Made by a program: the position numbers and the translations under genes. Below are positions 63,717 through 64,000 of a stretch of 64,000 nt of DNA, piece after piece. Position 1 is the first letter of the stretch. Every line of letters begins with the position of its first letter. The stretch covers positions 150,870,899 through 150,934,898 of the forward strand of contig CM041294.1 of the NCBI GenBank assembly GCA_023052935.1. Reading direction: 5' to 3'. The notes beneath the pieces were generated by a model, which saw only the letters and a list, made by a program, of their open reading frames with translations, had not been told where the DNA came from and searched no databases. Source of the stretch: Piezodorus guildinii. Taxonomy: Eukaryota; Arthropoda; Insecta; Hemiptera; Pentatomidae.

Positions 63717-64000
63717 TAATAAACCATTGCTTAATAATTCTCATGGTTTTATAAATATGTGACAGTACGTTGGTATTTCTGGTTGATTTATTTATTTGTT
63801 GTCCCTCAGTCGGAAGGTGTGGAAACCTACCGAAGCGTGATGCGAAGATAGTATCCTATAAATTGGACGGCTAAACCCCCATCGAGGAGGGTCAGAAGAT
63901 CCCTGTCACATAGAGCTGGCCATATCACCTCCCTGGGTGTCACATAGGGCTGACCATACCACCTCTCTGGATTTCAACACCCGAAGGGAACAGGGCATGG
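63717..64000. other. Window end: unidentified sequence with a 34-base tandem duplication
   Basis: 63,800-64,000 is GC-richer. GTCACATAGAGCTGGCCATA (63,905 on) is repeated at 63,939-63,972 with a few changes. It runs off the window, so its nature cannot be judged. It may be the start of another element. Confidence 0.35.

Noticed and set aside
1..64000. CRISPR arrays or bacterial operons
   Set aside because: The tandem and dispersed repeats lack regular spacers, and the window is clearly eukaryotic (spliceable leader, LINEs, SINEs, Pol III terminators).

Overview
The window is eukaryotic, most likely an insect or other arthropod nuclear genome. It is AT-rich and holds two nuclear-type tRNA genes. 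It is dominated by non-LTR retrotransposons of types common in arthropods (Jockey, I-like, RTE-like, and a Jockey/CR1-like set). There are also mariner and hAT remnants, tRNA-derived SINEs, and many copies of one unclassified repeat of about 0.85-0.9 kb, called REP-A here. I found no ordinary multi-exon host protein gene. The species cannot be fixed from the sequence.

Layout. 1-2,660: AT-rich DNA with tRNA-Thr(AGT) and a 553-bp inverted-repeat structure. 2,668-11,172: REP-A copies on the minus strand carrying a nested RTE-like element (2,800-4,150) and a full-length two-ORF Jockey element (Jockey-A copy 1, 5,880-10,296). 12,043-20,670: a minus-strand Jockey/CR1-like remnant (family C), tandem REP-A copies with a 248-bp MITE, and a family B Jockey-like fragment. 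20,669-30,500: a hAT MITE lodged beside a SINE, a truncated Jockey-A piece, Penelope-like/hammerhead-like modules, and a long-TIR DNA element split by a 2.7-kb Jockey-A2 insertion. 31,131-35,985: two tandem REP-A copies, the second split by an RT+RNase H LINE with an 877-codon reading frame. 36,200-42,576: more REP-A, a large palindrome, a second SINE family, a mariner pseudogene and a second RTE-like copy. 42,701-47,303: Jockey-A copy 3, nearly identical to copy 1. 47,325-51,819: RTE and family B fragments, REP-A and a SINE. 51,830-57,419: a full-length I-like element with perfect 12-bp target duplications but broken ORFs. 57,586-64,000: REP-A copies, tRNA-Ser(GCT), one more family B fragment and a full-length SINE.

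The most striking observation concerns the two full-length Jockey-A copies. Copy 3 carries 177 extra bases in its 5' leader, starting GTAAG and ending AG. Copy 1 lacks exactly these bases at the same position. The simplest reading is a spliceable 5'UTR intron, with copy 1 made from a spliced RNA and copy 3 from an unspliced one. In both copies ORF1 and ORF2 lie in the same frame, separated only by a TAA that directly precedes the ORF2 ATG. REP-A is the other main unknown. It has ends related to ACTTTCACTTAC in inverted orientation, occurs head to tail, and is a frequent site of nested insertions.

Family labels for LINEs rest on reading motifs by eye. Coordinates of decayed repeats are approximate. 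Several open frames are given without a start Met because they are 5'-truncated.
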